DNA of 64,000 nucleotides from Candidatus Dormiibacterota bacterium (GCA_035544955.1 DASZZN010000029.1:1-64000), one strand, 5' to 3'; shown: positions 8,673 to 17,183, counted from the first letter of the stretch. Notes: generated by a model not told the origin, from the sequence alone. Program-made: numbers and translations.

Positions 8673-9098
8673 CTACGAGGTTCTGGCCGCCGTTGACTCG
8701 CGCGCCTCGGTTTCTGCCAGGCCCGGCTGCTGGTAGATGCCGATCAGGTTTCCCGCGGGGTCACGAAACGTCGCGACCACCTCGCGGGCCTTCGGGTCAA
8801 CTGGCTTCACGATCTGACCGCCAGCAGCGACGATCGCTTCAACCGCGGCGGCGGCGCTGCCCACCATGATGTAAACCATCAGTCCGGGCTCGGCCGCGAT
8901 TGGCCGCCCGAGCACCCAGGTGCCGCTGACCTCGTTGACGGTGTCGTCGAATGCCGTCGAGCCGTCACCGCGTCGTCGCGTCTGCCATCCGAAGGCCCGC
9001 TGGTAGAACTTGGCCGATTGCTGGATGTCCTTTGCGGGAATCTCGATGTAGCAGATCTTGCCGGTCCGGTAGGTGGCTGTGGTTGCCGGTGTGGTCAT
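8673..9098 (-). CDS. VOC-family (glyoxalase/bleomycin-resistance fold) protein
   Basis: 141 residues with one double beta-alpha-beta-beta-beta module: KICYIEIPAKDIQQSAKFYQ at the N-terminus and VATFRDPAGNLIGIYQ at the C-terminus. Members bind a metal and act as dioxygenases, epimerases or antibiotic-binding proteins; the substrate here is unknown. TAGGCT lies 6 nt upstream of the ATG, so the transcript may be leaderless. It sits 10 bp downstream of the ABC exporter permease on the same strand but has its own promoter-like sequence. Confidence 0.8.
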   Translation of the reverse strand: MTTPATTATYRTGKICYIEIPAKDIQQSAKFYQRAFGWQTRRRGDGSTAFDDTVNEVSGTWVLGRPIAAEPGLMVYIMVGSAAAAVEAIVAAGGQIVKPVDPKAREVVATFRDPAGNLIGIYQQPGLAETEARESTAARTS

Positions 9099-9107
9099 CG
9101 CTCGAGC

Positions 9108-10757
9108 CTACACCCCGATATCTTTGCGGACAAATCGAAACGCGCCAAGGCCTAACGCCAGGGCGGCGACCGCGATCAGGCCCAGCACCGAGGTCAATGC
9201 CAGCCCGTGGATCAGCGGCGTGCCGTAGTAGTAGAAGGGCGAGAGGCGGAGTGTGGCGCTGGGCAAGAATTCCGGCCCGATGAAGCTGATGAAGAACCAG
9301 ATCAGCAACAGGAAGCTCAGCAGCCCGGTGTCTGCCGCTGTCCGCAGCCACCCCGAGGCCAGGTACCCGATGGCGGCGATCAGCAGACCGAGCGGGATCA
9401 TGCCGAGCGTGGCCGCAGCGAGGTTGCCCGCATCGAGCGTCAGGCCTGCCGCCGCGGCGGCGCCAATCGACGCGAGCAAGGTGATCACGCCGATGAAGAC
9501 TGTGGCGGTGCCGAGGGCGGCGAACCGTGCCAGCAACACCCCGAGGCGCCGCTGCGGAGTTGCCAGCAGCAGCTCGAGGCGGCCGTCCTGCTCGTCGGCG
9601 GACCATCCGTTGACCTGGGTGACGGCAAACGCCATCAGGAAGAGCGGGAGAAAGACAAAGATCGCGCTCAAGAAGCCGGCACTGACGCCGGCATCGCCTC
9701 CACCGAGGGTCTTGATGAAGTTCAGGACAGTGGGCGAACTCGCGAACAAGGACGACAGCCTCGACTCCATCTGCTGGACAGCGAAAATAATCCAGCCGGC
9801 GAAGCCCGCGATGCCCAGTGTCCACCAGAAGGTTGGCATCGCGATCATGCCCAGGCTGCGCGCGTAGACCGAGCGCAGCGACCAGTCTCCGACCGGCAAC
9901 GCCCGGCTCGCCGCGCGCTCGGGGAGCCGGAGCCAGCTTGGCAGCGGGACCGTCCCTCCAACATCGCGATGAACGAAGAGCCAGACCGCCGCGCCGCTAA
10001 GAAGCACGGTCAGGACGAGAAGGAGGAGCATCGCGCCGGCATTGACGCCGTAGCTCGGCACCAGGGGTTTGCTCAGGTTGTAGTAGTAGACCGGAGAGAA
10101 GCGGGAGATCCATTCAGTGTTGGGAATCACGCGGCGGACCATGTCCAGGACGATGAAGATAAGGAGGAGGCCTGCCGTCCAGCCTGCCGCAGGGCCTGAC
10201 TCCTGGGTGAATTGCGAGATCAACAGCGCCACGCCACCAATCACCGCGCAGAGCAGCGCGAGGTTCAAGCCGAAGAGGAGCCCATCACTAAGGCTGAAGC
10301 CGCCACCGAACTTCTGGCCGCCCGCGAACGCCAGCAGCCCGGTCAAGAGACCCATCGCGAGCAGCGCGGTCCACATCGCCGCCAGCTTCTCGAGGGCCAC
10401 CGCCAATCTCGGGTGCGGCAGCGAGAGCAACACATCCAGCGAGCCGCGATCTTCTTCACCGCGCAGCATGCGGCTAGCGGCCAGCAGCGGCCAGACGGCG
10501 ATCAAGAAGATGAAGATGCCGATCTTGAAGGTCGCGTAGCCACCGATCGTGTCGACTGCGACGACATCCGCGTTCCATGCGAACGTGGCGGCCAGGCTGA
10601 CAAGCTGGGCCCGCGCCTGCGGCGTCGTCAGGAGCGTCGCGACGCTCGCCATCGGCGATACGACGACGAGGCCCATGCCGATGCCCCAGCCGAGGATCGG
10701 GATCCGGTAGTCGCGGAGGGTCTTGAGGAAGACGCTCCTAAGCCACATGGTCGGCAT
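9108..10757 (-). CDS. ABC-2 type multidrug exporter permease
   Basis: 549 residues with about twelve membrane spans in two homologous halves (about 1-260 and 290-549); each half contains the EEDRGSLDVLLSLP / DEQDGRLELLLATPQ motif typical of large ABC-2 exporters of antibiotics or polyketides. The ATG lies within the 3' end of the ATPase gene (20-nt overlap). The TetR regulator precedes both, so this is the membrane half of a regulated efflux pump. Substrate unknown. Confidence 0.85.
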   Translation of the reverse strand: MPTMWLRSVFLKTLRDYRIPILGWGIGMGLVVVSPMASVATLLTTPQARAQLVSLAATFAWNADVVAVDTIGGYATFKIGIFIFLIAVWPLLAASRMLRGEEDRGSLDVLLSLPHPRLAVALEKLAAMWTALLAMGLLTGLLAFAGGQKFGGGFSLSDGLLFGLNLALLCAVIGGVALLISQFTQESGPAAGWTAGLLLIFIVLDMVRRVIPNTEWISRFSPVYYYNLSKPLVPSYGVNAGAMLLLLVLTVLLSGAAVWLFVHRDVGGTVPLPSWLRLPERAASRALPVGDWSLRSVYARSLGMIAMPTFWWTLGIAGFAGWIIFAVQQMESRLSSLFASSPTVLNFIKTLGGGDAGVSAGFLSAIFVFLPLFLMAFAVTQVNGWSADEQDGRLELLLATPQRRLGVLLARFAALGTATVFIGVITLLASIGAAAAAGLTLDAGNLAAATLGMIPLGLLIAAIGYLASGWLRTAADTGLLSFLLLIWFFISFIGPEFLPSATLRLSPFYYYGTPLIHGLALTSVLGLIAVAALALGLGAFRFVRKDIGV

Positions 10758-11664
10758 CCGTGGTACGCGGAGCGTCCGCTTGGTAGTAGCGAAGGAAAAT
10801 ATCCTCCAGGCTCGGCTCGTAGCTCGTCAGCGACACGACCGGATAGCGCGCCGCCGCCTTGATCACCGCATCCGCCGGTCCCTGCATGGCGAGGTGCAGG
10901 CCATGCCCTTCATTCAGCGCCTTCACGTCGATCACCCCGTCCAGCGTCTTGAATGTCTCGGCGGGAATCGCGCTGGCGAAGATGATCGTCATTTCGTAGC
11001 GCTTGATGGCCTTCACTTCGGCGACGTCCCCCAGGCGCACCAGTCGACCATCGCGGATGATGCCGACCGTCGAGCAGGTCTTCTCGACTTCGCTGAGGAC
11101 GTGCGACGACAGAAAGACGGTGCGCCCTTCATCGCGCGCCTCGAAGACCAGGCGATCGAATTCCTGCTGGTTCAGTGGATCGAGGCCGCTCGTCGGCTCG
11201 TCGAGAATAAGCAGGCGCGGGCGGTGCATGAAGGCCTGGATCAGGACGACCTTGCGCTTGTTGCCGGTCGAGTACTGGCGGAACTTGCGACTGGTGTCGA
11301 GCTCGAAGCGGTCGATCAACTGCTTGAGGTACGCATGGTCGACGCCCCCGCGCAAGTGCCCGAAGTACTCGAGGATCTGCCCACCCGTCAGATTGGGATC
11401 AAGCGCGGGCTCGCCCGGCATATAGCCGATGAGGCGCTTGATATCCAACGATTTGTTCCAGCAGTCGAGCCCCGCGATCCGCGCTGAGCCGGCGTCGGCG
11501 CGCAGCAGCGCCATCAGCAGCCGGATGGTCGTGGTCTTGCCCGCCCCGTTGGGGCCCAGGAAGCCGAACACCTCGCCCTCCTCGACCTGGAACGAAACGT
11601 CGACGATACCGCGCTTGCTGCCGTAACTCTTGGTGAGTTTTTCCGCCTCGATGATTGCTCCCAT
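10738..11664 (-). CDS. ABC exporter ATPase
   Basis: 308 residues. Walker A is GPNGAGKTT (about residues 38-46), the signature is the degenerate YSTGNKRK found in drug-type exporters, and Walker B is RLLILDEPTSGLD followed by an SSH switch histidine. The last 90 residues form the accessory domain of this subfamily. AAGGAG lies 5 nt upstream of the ATG. It is the energising subunit for the overlapping permease gene and follows the TetR gene by 11 bp, forming one operon. Confidence 0.9.
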   Translation of the reverse strand: MGAIIEAEKLTKSYGSKRGIVDVSFQVEEGEVFGFLGPNGAGKTTTIRLLMALLRADAGSARIAGLDCWNKSLDIKRLIGYMPGEPALDPNLTGGQILEYFGHLRGGVDHAYLKQLIDRFELDTSRKFRQYSTGNKRKVVLIQAFMHRPRLLILDEPTSGLDPLNQQEFDRLVFEARDEGRTVFLSSHVLSEVEKTCSTVGIIRDGRLVRLGDVAEVKAIKRYEMTIIFASAIPAETFKTLDGVIDVKALNEGHGLHLAMQGPADAVIKAAARYPVVSLTSYEPSLEDIFLRYYQADAPRTTDADHVA

Positions 11665-11675
11665 GGATCTCCTTT

Positions 11676-12359
11676 TCAGCCGAACCAGAAATGTAGGGTC
11701 GACTCATCCGTCAGCGTTAGTGACCCCTTCGGTATCCCCAGGATCCGTTCGAATGCCTCGGTGAACGAGGCTACGGATCGCCGAACGACCTCGAAGGTGA
11801 TGGTGCCGGCCTGACGGGCAATGAAGTGCCCGTTCGCGACCTCCTGAAAACCGAGCATCAGCGAGACGAAGACGGTGGCGGTCTCGTCGGGAGAGGCGGA
11901 ACGGAACACGCCCTCATCGATGCCTTGCTGTATCACCGCCGAGAGGAGCGGGACCATGCGGCTGACCGTCAACCGGCGGAGCTTTTCGCGGACGATCGCG
12001 TTGCCGTCTGAATTCCAGACCTCGATGATGGCGAGCATCAGGTCCTTGTGCTCAGCCTTCCGGCGAGCGATACCGGCGAAGAAACGCTCCAGCTTCCGCA
12101 GGGCCGGCAGCTTCGCGTCGTACAGGACAGGCGCCAGGTCCGCGATCGCGCTGTCGGCGAAGCGTTCGACGACCGCCTCCAGCAGCGCCTGCTTCGAATC
12201 GAAGTAGTGGTAGAAGGCTCCCTTCGAGGCTTCGAGCTCGTTGAGGACGTCCTGGATGCTCATCGCCTCATAACCCTTCGTCTGGACGAGGCGCTGAGCG
12301 ACATCCAGGAACGCGTCCCGACGGACCGTATAGAGGGTCGCGTTTACCGTTCGGGCCAT
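11676..12359 (-). CDS. TetR-family repressor of the ABC exporter operon
   Basis: 227 residues from the preferred ATG 12359 (MARTVNATLYTVRRD). The N-terminal helix-turn-helix is AMSIQDVLNELEASKGAFYHYF, followed by a ligand-binding helical domain. An upstream in-frame start at 12401 would run through the operator and promoter and is unlikely. TATTAT lies 7 nt upstream of the ATG, implying a leaderless message, and a 19-bp palindrome sits just upstream of that -10. The gene is first in an operon with the exporter genes and probably represses itself and the pump. Confidence 0.85.
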   Translation of the reverse strand: MARTVNATLYTVRRDAFLDVAQRLVQTKGYEAMSIQDVLNELEASKGAFYHYFDSKQALLEAVVERFADSAIADLAPVLYDAKLPALRKLERFFAGIARRKAEHKDLMLAIIEVWNSDGNAIVREKLRRLTVSRMVPLLSAVIQQGIDEGVFRSASPDETATVFVSLMLGFQEVANGHFIARQAGTITFEVVRRSVASFTEAFERILGIPKGSLTLTDESTLHFWFG

Positions 12360-12371
12360 GTCCACGATAAT

Positions 12372-12390
12372 AACAGACCGACGGTCGGTT
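12372..12390. promoter_or_regulatory. TetR-type operator
   Basis: AACAGACCGACGGTCGGTT reads as AAC-N-GACCG-A-CGGTC-N-GTT, a 19-bp palindrome symmetric except for the two N positions. It lies directly upstream of the proposed -10 (TATTAT on the minus strand, 12372-12367), in the spacer/-35 region. Both position and symmetry fit autorepression by the adjacent TetR protein. Confidence 0.65.
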
Positions 12391-12493
12391 TGGTAATCCA
12401 CCCGGGCTCTGGCCTTCGGGGGGCTAGCGGCGGAAGCCTATTCGAACGCGCTGCACAGCAACCAGCTTTTAATAGGTGAGGAGGGATGGCCCT

Positions 12494-12883
12494 GTGCCCA
12501 AAGCGAAGCAGCTGACAGTGTCGGTCGACAATCGGCCGGGAATGCTGGGGGAGGTCGGCTCGGCGCTCGGCGCGAAGGAGGTCAACATCGTGGCCTTCAT
12601 GGCCACGGTTGCCGACAATCGGGGCATCATCCGGATGATCGTGGACAAGCGGGCCGTGGCAAAACGGGTCTTTGCGGAGCATGGCTGGGTAACCACCGAA
12701 GAGGAGGTGTTGGAAGTCGCGCTTCAAGACAAACCTGGAAGCCTGGGGAGGGTCGCCCACAAGCTGCGCGAGGCCAGCGTCAATATTGACTATTCGTACG
12801 TGGGCTTGGGGCCGAGCGCGCGGCGCGTCAATGCCTACTTTGGGGTCTCAGATCTAAAGGTTGCGTTGATCGCGGTCCGCTAA
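12494..12883 (+). CDS. Tandem ACT-domain protein
   Basis: 129 residues from GTG 12494, chosen because AGGAGG at about 12479-12484 is well placed for it; the upstream in-frame GTG at 12476 would place that site inside the gene. Two ACT domains are visible: LTVSVDNRPGMLGEVGSAL (about residues 6-24) and LEVALQDKPGSLGRVAHKL (about 75-93). Such stand-alone ACT proteins bind amino acids and act as sensors; the ligand is unknown. It ends at a hairpin shared with the convergent ice-binding gene. Confidence 0.8.
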   Translation: MPKAKQLTVSVDNRPGMLGEVGSALGAKEVNIVAFMATVADNRGIIRMIVDKRAVAKRVFAEHGWVTTEEEVLEVALQDKPGSLGRVAHKLREASVNIDYSYVGLGPSARRVNAYFGVSDLKVALIAVR

Positions 12884-12909
12884 GGCCGAGCGGCACGGAA
12901 GCGACGATA

Positions 12910-12943
12910 CCGGAGGACAGGATGATGTCAACCTGTCCTCCGG
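12910..12943. terminator. Bidirectional terminator hairpin
   Basis: CCGGAGGACAGG at 12910-12921 pairs perfectly with CCTGTCCTCCGG at 12932-12943 across a 10-nt loop. It lies between the convergent ACT gene and the ice-binding gene. There is no long T tract; the role is inferred from position and 12-bp stem. Confidence 0.65.
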
Positions 12944-12952
12944 TTGCGCAGC

Positions 12953-13858
12953 CTAGGACGCGCTGCGGCGGTCGACCCCATTCCTGAGGCTGAAGCGCAG
13001 GACTCCAAAGCTGCCGGCGATCCCAGCGATCAGCACGAGGACCCAGGGGAAACTATCGTGAGCCGGCCCGCCGCCCGTCTGCGCCAGTGTGGGGACCGTC
13101 GATGTGCTCGTCGTGCCGGTCGTGCCGGTCGTGCCGGTCGTGCCGGTTGTGCCGGTTGCGCTACACGGACCCGTGGGCAAATTGATGAGATTGCTGTCTA
13201 ATGTGACCGCGCCATTCCGTGCCAGAGCCCGACCCGGGAGAATAGTGGCTCCAGTGACCATCGTGATCGAGGTCAGGGCAATGATGGTTCCCTTGAACTG
13301 CGTTCCCGTTCCGAGCGTTGCGGAGCTCCCAACCTTCCAATAGACGCCACACCCCTGAGCGCCGTTGGTAACGAGAACTCTTGAGTTGCTCGCTGTCGTG
13401 AGGGTGCTACCGGTCCGGAAAATGAAGATCCCATTTCCGCTGAGGGTGAGGGTTCCTGTCAGTTGTGCCGACGAGGAGAAGGTGTAGACGCCGGGGGTAA
13501 GGGTTTTGCCTCCCAGATCCTGACCCGTCATACTGCGCGTCGTTGCCCAGCTCGCCAGATCGTTGTAAGCGGTCACAAGAGAGTTTTTGGCGCCGAGCGC
13601 CACGGCATCCGTCTTGTGCCGGCTCGTTGCACTCCCTGGCGGGAACCCCGTCACTGCGGTACCCGGGCTCAACCCGACTGCGCCATGAATCACCGTTGAC
13701 CCGGTATTGGTGATCGTGCTGCCGGCCAGCACGGCAAAACCGATCGCGGTCCCCAAACGTGGTTGGGTGGCGGCCAGCGCCGCCATTGGCCATGCGCCGA
13801 GGACGAAAGCTGAGACGACAATCGAAAGCGCGATCACAGGCCGCTGGATCTTGTTCAT
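12953..13858 (-). CDS. DUF3494 ice-binding protein with LAQTG sorting tail
   Basis: 301 residues. The signal peptide ends near AALAA (about residue 30). The DUF3494 fold covers about residues 34-232, with AVLAGSTITNTGSTVIHG and LGGKTLTPGVYTF, the hallmarks of bacterial ice-binding beta-solenoids. A TGT repeat linker (about 236-252) leads to LAQTG (258-262), a hydrophobic stretch starting DSFPW and a basic tail, the layout of a sortase substrate. It should coat the cell surface and control ice growth. GGGAG lies 11 nt upstream of the ATG. A second DUF3494 gene is at 15333 and a sortase at 16290. Confidence 0.85.
   Translation of the reverse strand: MNKIQRPVIALSIVVSAFVLGAWPMAALAATQPRLGTAIGFAVLAGSTITNTGSTVIHGAVGLSPGTAVTGFPPGSATSRHKTDAVALGAKNSLVTAYNDLASWATTRSMTGQDLGGKTLTPGVYTFSSSAQLTGTLTLSGNGIFIFRTGSTLTTASNSRVLVTNGAQGCGVYWKVGSSATLGTGTQFKGTIIALTSITMVTGATILPGRALARNGAVTLDSNLINLPTGPCSATGTTGTTGTTGTTGTTSTSTVPTLAQTGGGPAHDSFPWVLVLIAGIAGSFGVLRFSLRNGVDRRSAS
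13110..13157. repeat. 9-bp coding microrepeat in the linker of the ice-binding gene
   Basis: Five to six tandem copies of a CGTGCCGGT-type unit encode the TGT linker of the minus-strand ice-binding protein. The unit length is three codons, so slippage would keep the frame and vary linker length. Confidence 0.7.
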
Positions 13859-13986
13859 TGACTTGTCCGCTCCCTTGAGTCCTGGTGGTCAGAAATACGC
13901 CGCGCCTATTGGACGCCGCGACACCGCAAACGGACTCAGAGGCGAACGCTACACCGAGGGCCTAAGAATTTGCCGGTGAGTTCCTA

Positions 13987-14871
13987 TCAGAATATCACCA
14001 AATCAATTTTCCTGTAAAGAGTGCTCCCAAGAAGCACGCCGTTCGCCCAGTACTCCCCGCTGGAGCTGAGCGGCAGCAGGTCCCAGGTCGCGCCGACATA
14101 CGGCACTGACTCCGTGGCCGTAACGCGACTCCCGTCCAGGAGATCGCCGGGGTTCAGCTCGCCGACCCGTCGACCGTCACCGGTGGGGTGGCCGGGCGAG
14201 GCGACGACCGCACGCCCGTCGGCGAGGACCACGCGGATCACTCGATGACCGAATGGTGCGGGAGTGTGTCCAACAACTGATATTGGGGCGGCAACGCGAC
14301 GGCCGGCGTCGATGGTCCAGACGAGCATACCGGGCCGGAGTTCCGTCACGGGAACCTCGCCGGTGGGGGTCGCGATCCGGTCCCCTGCCGCGAGGCAGAT
14401 CGGGCAACCGTACCGTCCGGGGAACGGCGTGGGATCGTGGCTCTCGAGGTTGATCGCGCCGTGCGTATCGATGGTTCCCACGACGTGTTCCGGCGAAGGC
14501 CTGGCGGCGATGTAGTCGAATCGGAACGCTTGTCCCTCCGGTTGCAGCAGCAGCGCTCCCAGCAGCTCGGCTTGCTGCAGGATCCGGCGGTCGTCGGCGG
14601 CGGTGAGATGCGCGGCATCGAGCTTCTCGTGACGGACGATCGCGTCAAAGGTCGCGGGGTCTTGCGACCGCAAAGCCGCAACCTCTTGGGCCGCCTGCGC
14701 GTCGTCCGGCATGCGGACCACCGGCGGTCCGCAAAACCGGGGTGGTCCAATCGTGTCGATCAAGCTGTATTTCAGCTCGGGCGTCGTGAGCGGCTGCGTG
14801 CCCCCGCCGTACTTGACCGACCCGCACGCCGTCAGGGACAGCAAGACGAGGGCGATGATCAGACGGCGCAC
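13987..14871 (-). CDS. Lipoprotein with a C-terminal Hint (Hedgehog/intein) domain
   Basis: 294 residues from GTG 14871, giving a compact signal peptide with lipobox LTAC (Cys16); TTG 14922 and ATG 14913 are longer alternatives. The middle is an unrecognised helical part. The last 135 residues form a Hint domain: CLAAGDRIATPTG with the nucleophile-type Cys159, VLADGRAVVASPGHP with the block-B His, and GEYWANGVLL near the end. Inteins end in HN; here the expected VHN is replaced by LLGSTL, so self-splicing is unlikely though N-terminal thioester chemistry could remain. Secreted Hint proteins of unknown function occur in soil bacteria. Confidence 0.7.
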   Translation of the reverse strand: MRRLIIALVLLSLTACGSVKYGGGTQPLTTPELKYSLIDTIGPPRFCGPPVVRMPDDAQAAQEVAALRSQDPATFDAIVRHEKLDAAHLTAADDRRILQQAELLGALLLQPEGQAFRFDYIAARPSPEHVVGTIDTHGAINLESHDPTPFPGRYGCPICLAAGDRIATPTGEVPVTELRPGMLVWTIDAGRRVAAPISVVGHTPAPFGHRVIRVVLADGRAVVASPGHPTGDGRRVGELNPGDLLDGSRVTATESVPYVGATWDLLPLSSSGEYWANGVLLGSTLYRKIDLVIF

Positions 14872-14942
14872 GGTATTAAGACGTCGCCGATCGCAAAAGG
14901 TTCCAGTCGCCATGGAGCGCAAATTCGCATATCATGGGCGCC

Positions 14943-15200
14943 ATGAATGGTGTGAACTGGCTCTGGTGGATCATCATCGGCGGCATCGCGGGTGCGCTCG
15001 CTGGGCGCGTCGTCCGAGGGCGCGGCTTCGGGATCATCGTAGACATCATCGTCGGGATCGTCGGCGCCTTCATCGGCGGTTGGATCATCTCCGGCCTCCT
15101 CAACATCCAGGGGAGCGGGATCATCTTCAGTTTCATCGTCGCGTTCATCGGCGCGTGTATCCTGCTCTGGCTGCTGCGACTGGTTGCCAAGCGTGGGTAA
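14943..15200 (+). CDS. GlsB/YeaQ/YmgE-family stress-response membrane protein
   Basis: 85 residues from ATG 14943 (MNGVNWLWWIIIGG). Three hydrophobic segments with Gly-rich motifs (GGIAGALAGRVVRGRGFGIIVD, split over helices 1 and 2, and IVGAFIGGWI) identify the transglycosylase-associated/GlsB family, small membrane proteins linked to envelope stress. TATCAT at 14930-14935 lies 7 nt upstream of the ATG, again a leaderless arrangement and the reason for preferring this start over ATG 14934. It is divergent from the Hint lipoprotein. Confidence 0.8.
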   Translation: MNGVNWLWWIIIGGIAGALAGRVVRGRGFGIIVDIIVGIVGAFIGGWIISGLLNIQGSGIIFSFIVAFIGACILLWLLRLVAKRG

Positions 15201-15294
15201 AAGTGCCTAGTCGACATGGCCATCGTTAAGGCGACAGGTCGTCCCATGCCACGGTGAGTCACATTAAGGCATCAGCCAGTCTTGTATTGGGCCT

Positions 15295-15326
15295 GTTGCA
15301 TATTTATCTGCAACTCGAGTTATGAT
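15295..15326 (+). promoter_or_regulatory. Promoter with operator-like inverted repeat for the second ice-binding gene
   Basis: GTTGCA at 15295-15300 and TGCAAC at 15309-15314 form a 6-bp inverted repeat with an 8-bp spacer, lying over the -35 region. TATGAT at 15321-15326 is a near-consensus -10 exactly 6 nt before GTG 15333. The layout suggests a regulated, leaderless promoter. Confidence 0.55.
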
Positions 15327-15332
15327 GCCGCT

Positions 15333-16253
15333 GTGAAACGAACCCGTCGCTACACGATCGCTATTGTAATTTCAGCCCTGATTATTGGGGCAAACTCACT
15401 CTCGGCGCTGGCGGCCACCGACCCAGGTCTCGCGTCCGCTGGGTTTTTCGCGGTGCTGTCTGGAGCCGGCATGACGAACACCGGCCCGTCCTGGATAAGT
15501 GGCTGGATCGGCGCGTCCGGCGCCGGCATCACCGGATTCCCGCCCGGAACCGCCGGGCCTCAACACATCGGCGACTCGACGTTCACGACGGCCGAAACGG
15601 ATTTGACAACGGCGTATGCCAATGCGGTGCAGCCGTGCACGGTGGACTATTCTGGCGTCAATCTCGGGGGCAAAACCCTTACCCCTGGTGTCTATTGCCA
15701 GACATCGGGTGCGGTGCCGTCGCCGACGCTGACCGGGACGCTGACACTCAACGGCTCGGGTATCTACATCTTTCTCATTGGAACCAGCGCGGCGCCGACC
15801 ACGCTCATTACGGCACCCGGTGCCAAGGTGGTCCTCATTGGGGGCGCCCAGCCGTGCCAGGTCTTCTGGCGGGTCACGTCCTCCGCGACACTTGCCACCA
15901 CAACGCAGTTTGTGGGAACCATCATGGCGAACATCAGTATCCAGCTGCAGAATAAAGCCACCCTCAATGGCCGAGCGCTGGCACGGACCGCTGCCGTCAC
16001 CTTGGACACTAATCGCATCATCCAGCCGACCGGATGCGGCTATGCTGCGCCTGCTGCCGTTCCCCCGCCCGCCGGAAACACACTGCCGGCCACGCTGCCG
16101 CCGACGGCCGTAGCCGGACCGCCCAGCGGTGGCGGCGGTCCTCTACAGGGCGATAGTTTCCCCTGGATCCTGGCTCTTGTCGCCGGTGTCCTAGCCAGCG
16201 CCGGAGCCGCGCGCATGGGCATGACGATGCGAGGCCAGCGCCGCCGCACGTAG
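15333..16253 (+). CDS. DUF3494 ice-binding protein, second copy
   Basis: 306 residues from GTG 15333, which gives a clean signal peptide (KRTRRYTIAIVISALIIGAN) and sits 6 nt after TATGAT; the longer frame from 15282 would cross the promoter. The DUF3494 core (AVLSGAGMTNTGPSWISGW; LGGKTLTPGVYC) is homologous to the gene at 12953. The C-terminal tail GGPLQGDSFPWILALVAG matches the DSFPW anchor of the first copy, but the LAxTG element is absent, replaced by a Pro/Gly-rich stretch. It has extra Cys pairs. It may be membrane-anchored rather than sorted. Confidence 0.85.
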   Translation: MKRTRRYTIAIVISALIIGANSLSALAATDPGLASAGFFAVLSGAGMTNTGPSWISGWIGASGAGITGFPPGTAGPQHIGDSTFTTAETDLTTAYANAVQPCTVDYSGVNLGGKTLTPGVYCQTSGAVPSPTLTGTLTLNGSGIYIFLIGTSAAPTTLITAPGAKVVLIGGAQPCQVFWRVTSSATLATTTQFVGTIMANISIQLQNKATLNGRALARTAAVTLDTNRIIQPTGCGYAAPAAVPPPAGNTLPATLPPTAVAGPPSGGGGPLQGDSFPWILALVAGVLASAGAARMGMTMRGQRRRT

Positions 16254-16289
16254 TAGTAGTCTGGCGACAGGAAGTAGGGGCCGACTGCA

Positions 16290-17078
16290 ATGCTGTCCGC
16301 ACGCCACGGCTCGCTCGGTCGACTCACCGCCGCGCTGATGGCGGCAACCGTCCTGGCTGCTTGCGGAAATGTCCAGGCGAGCGAGGGCCAGCCGGTTCCC
16401 CGCCCATCTCCAATGGCGGCGATCTCTTCGCAACCGGGCGCGCAGCCTGCCGTCGCCCCCTCCGCCGATCAACTCCTTGTCCAGGCGCCCTTGGTCGATC
16501 CCAGCGTCGATCTCCGGGCGGGGCCAGTGGACGTGCCCGTCGAGCTGCGGATTCCGTCACTGCGGATCACCGCCCCCGTGCTTGGTGTAGGGATCAACGC
16601 CAAGAACGTGATGGACACGCCGACAGGTTCGGCGAACGATCCCGTTTGGCGCAAGGTCTTCTGGTATCGGGGTGGCGGCATCCCGGGCGACGCGACCACG
16701 GCGACGATCGCCGGTCATGTCGATGACGTTCTTGGCCGGCCCGCCGTCTTCGCGCACCTCAAAGACCTGAAGCCGGGCGACCGAATTGTCATCCACGATA
16801 CGGGGACCGACCTCGACGTCGAGTTCGTGGTGACCGCCACCGTCGTCTACACGCTCAAGCAGACCGTCGACCACACCGTGCTCTCGCGGATCTACGGGTC
16901 CGGACCTGCCGATGGGCAGGGGCCGCAGCCGTCGCCTGACGGCCTCGCCCACCTGACGCTGATAACGTGCACCGGGCACTGGGTCAGCGGATGGGGCACG
17001 TTCGATCACCGTCTGGCCGTCTACGCGGAGAGCCTTCCGTTGCCGCTCACACCTGGTCCACCGAATGGGAGGGCGTAA
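16290..17078 (+). CDS. Class E/F-like sortase, lipoprotein type
   Basis: 262 residues. The N-terminus has a lipobox (VLAAC, Cys25), and a Pro-rich linker leads to a sortase domain (about 80-248). Catalytic residues are visible: His143 in TIAGHVDD, Cys227 in LTLITCTG and Arg241 in DHRLAVYAE. Sortases cleave LPxTG-like signals and attach proteins to the wall; actinobacterial class E enzymes prefer LAxTG. Candidate substrates in this window are the ice-binding protein (LAQTG) and the two B12-locus proteins (LATTG, LTSTG). It follows the second ice-binding gene by 36 bp on the same strand. Confidence 0.85.
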   Translation: MLSARHGSLGRLTAALMAATVLAACGNVQASEGQPVPRPSPMAAISSQPGAQPAVAPSADQLLVQAPLVDPSVDLRAGPVDVPVELRIPSLRITAPVLGVGINAKNVMDTPTGSANDPVWRKVFWYRGGGIPGDATTATIAGHVDDVLGRPAVFAHLKDLKPGDRIVIHDTGTDLDVEFVVTATVVYTLKQTVDHTVLSRIYGSGPADGQGPQPSPDGLAHLTLITCTGHWVSGWGTFDHRLAVYAESLPLPLTPGPPNGRA

Positions 17079-17183
17079 CCCAGGCGGAGGTCGCGACCGC
17101 TAACGAGGGCTGAACGTGACCGACCAGGAGCAGCCCCAGCCGGTCGTCATGGCGATGTAGTAATTGGCGACCTGCAGGTTTGT

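Noticed and set aside
13110-13157. CRISPR-like or promoter repeat
   Set aside because: The 9-bp units are three codons of the TGT linker in the ice-binding gene; there are no spacers.
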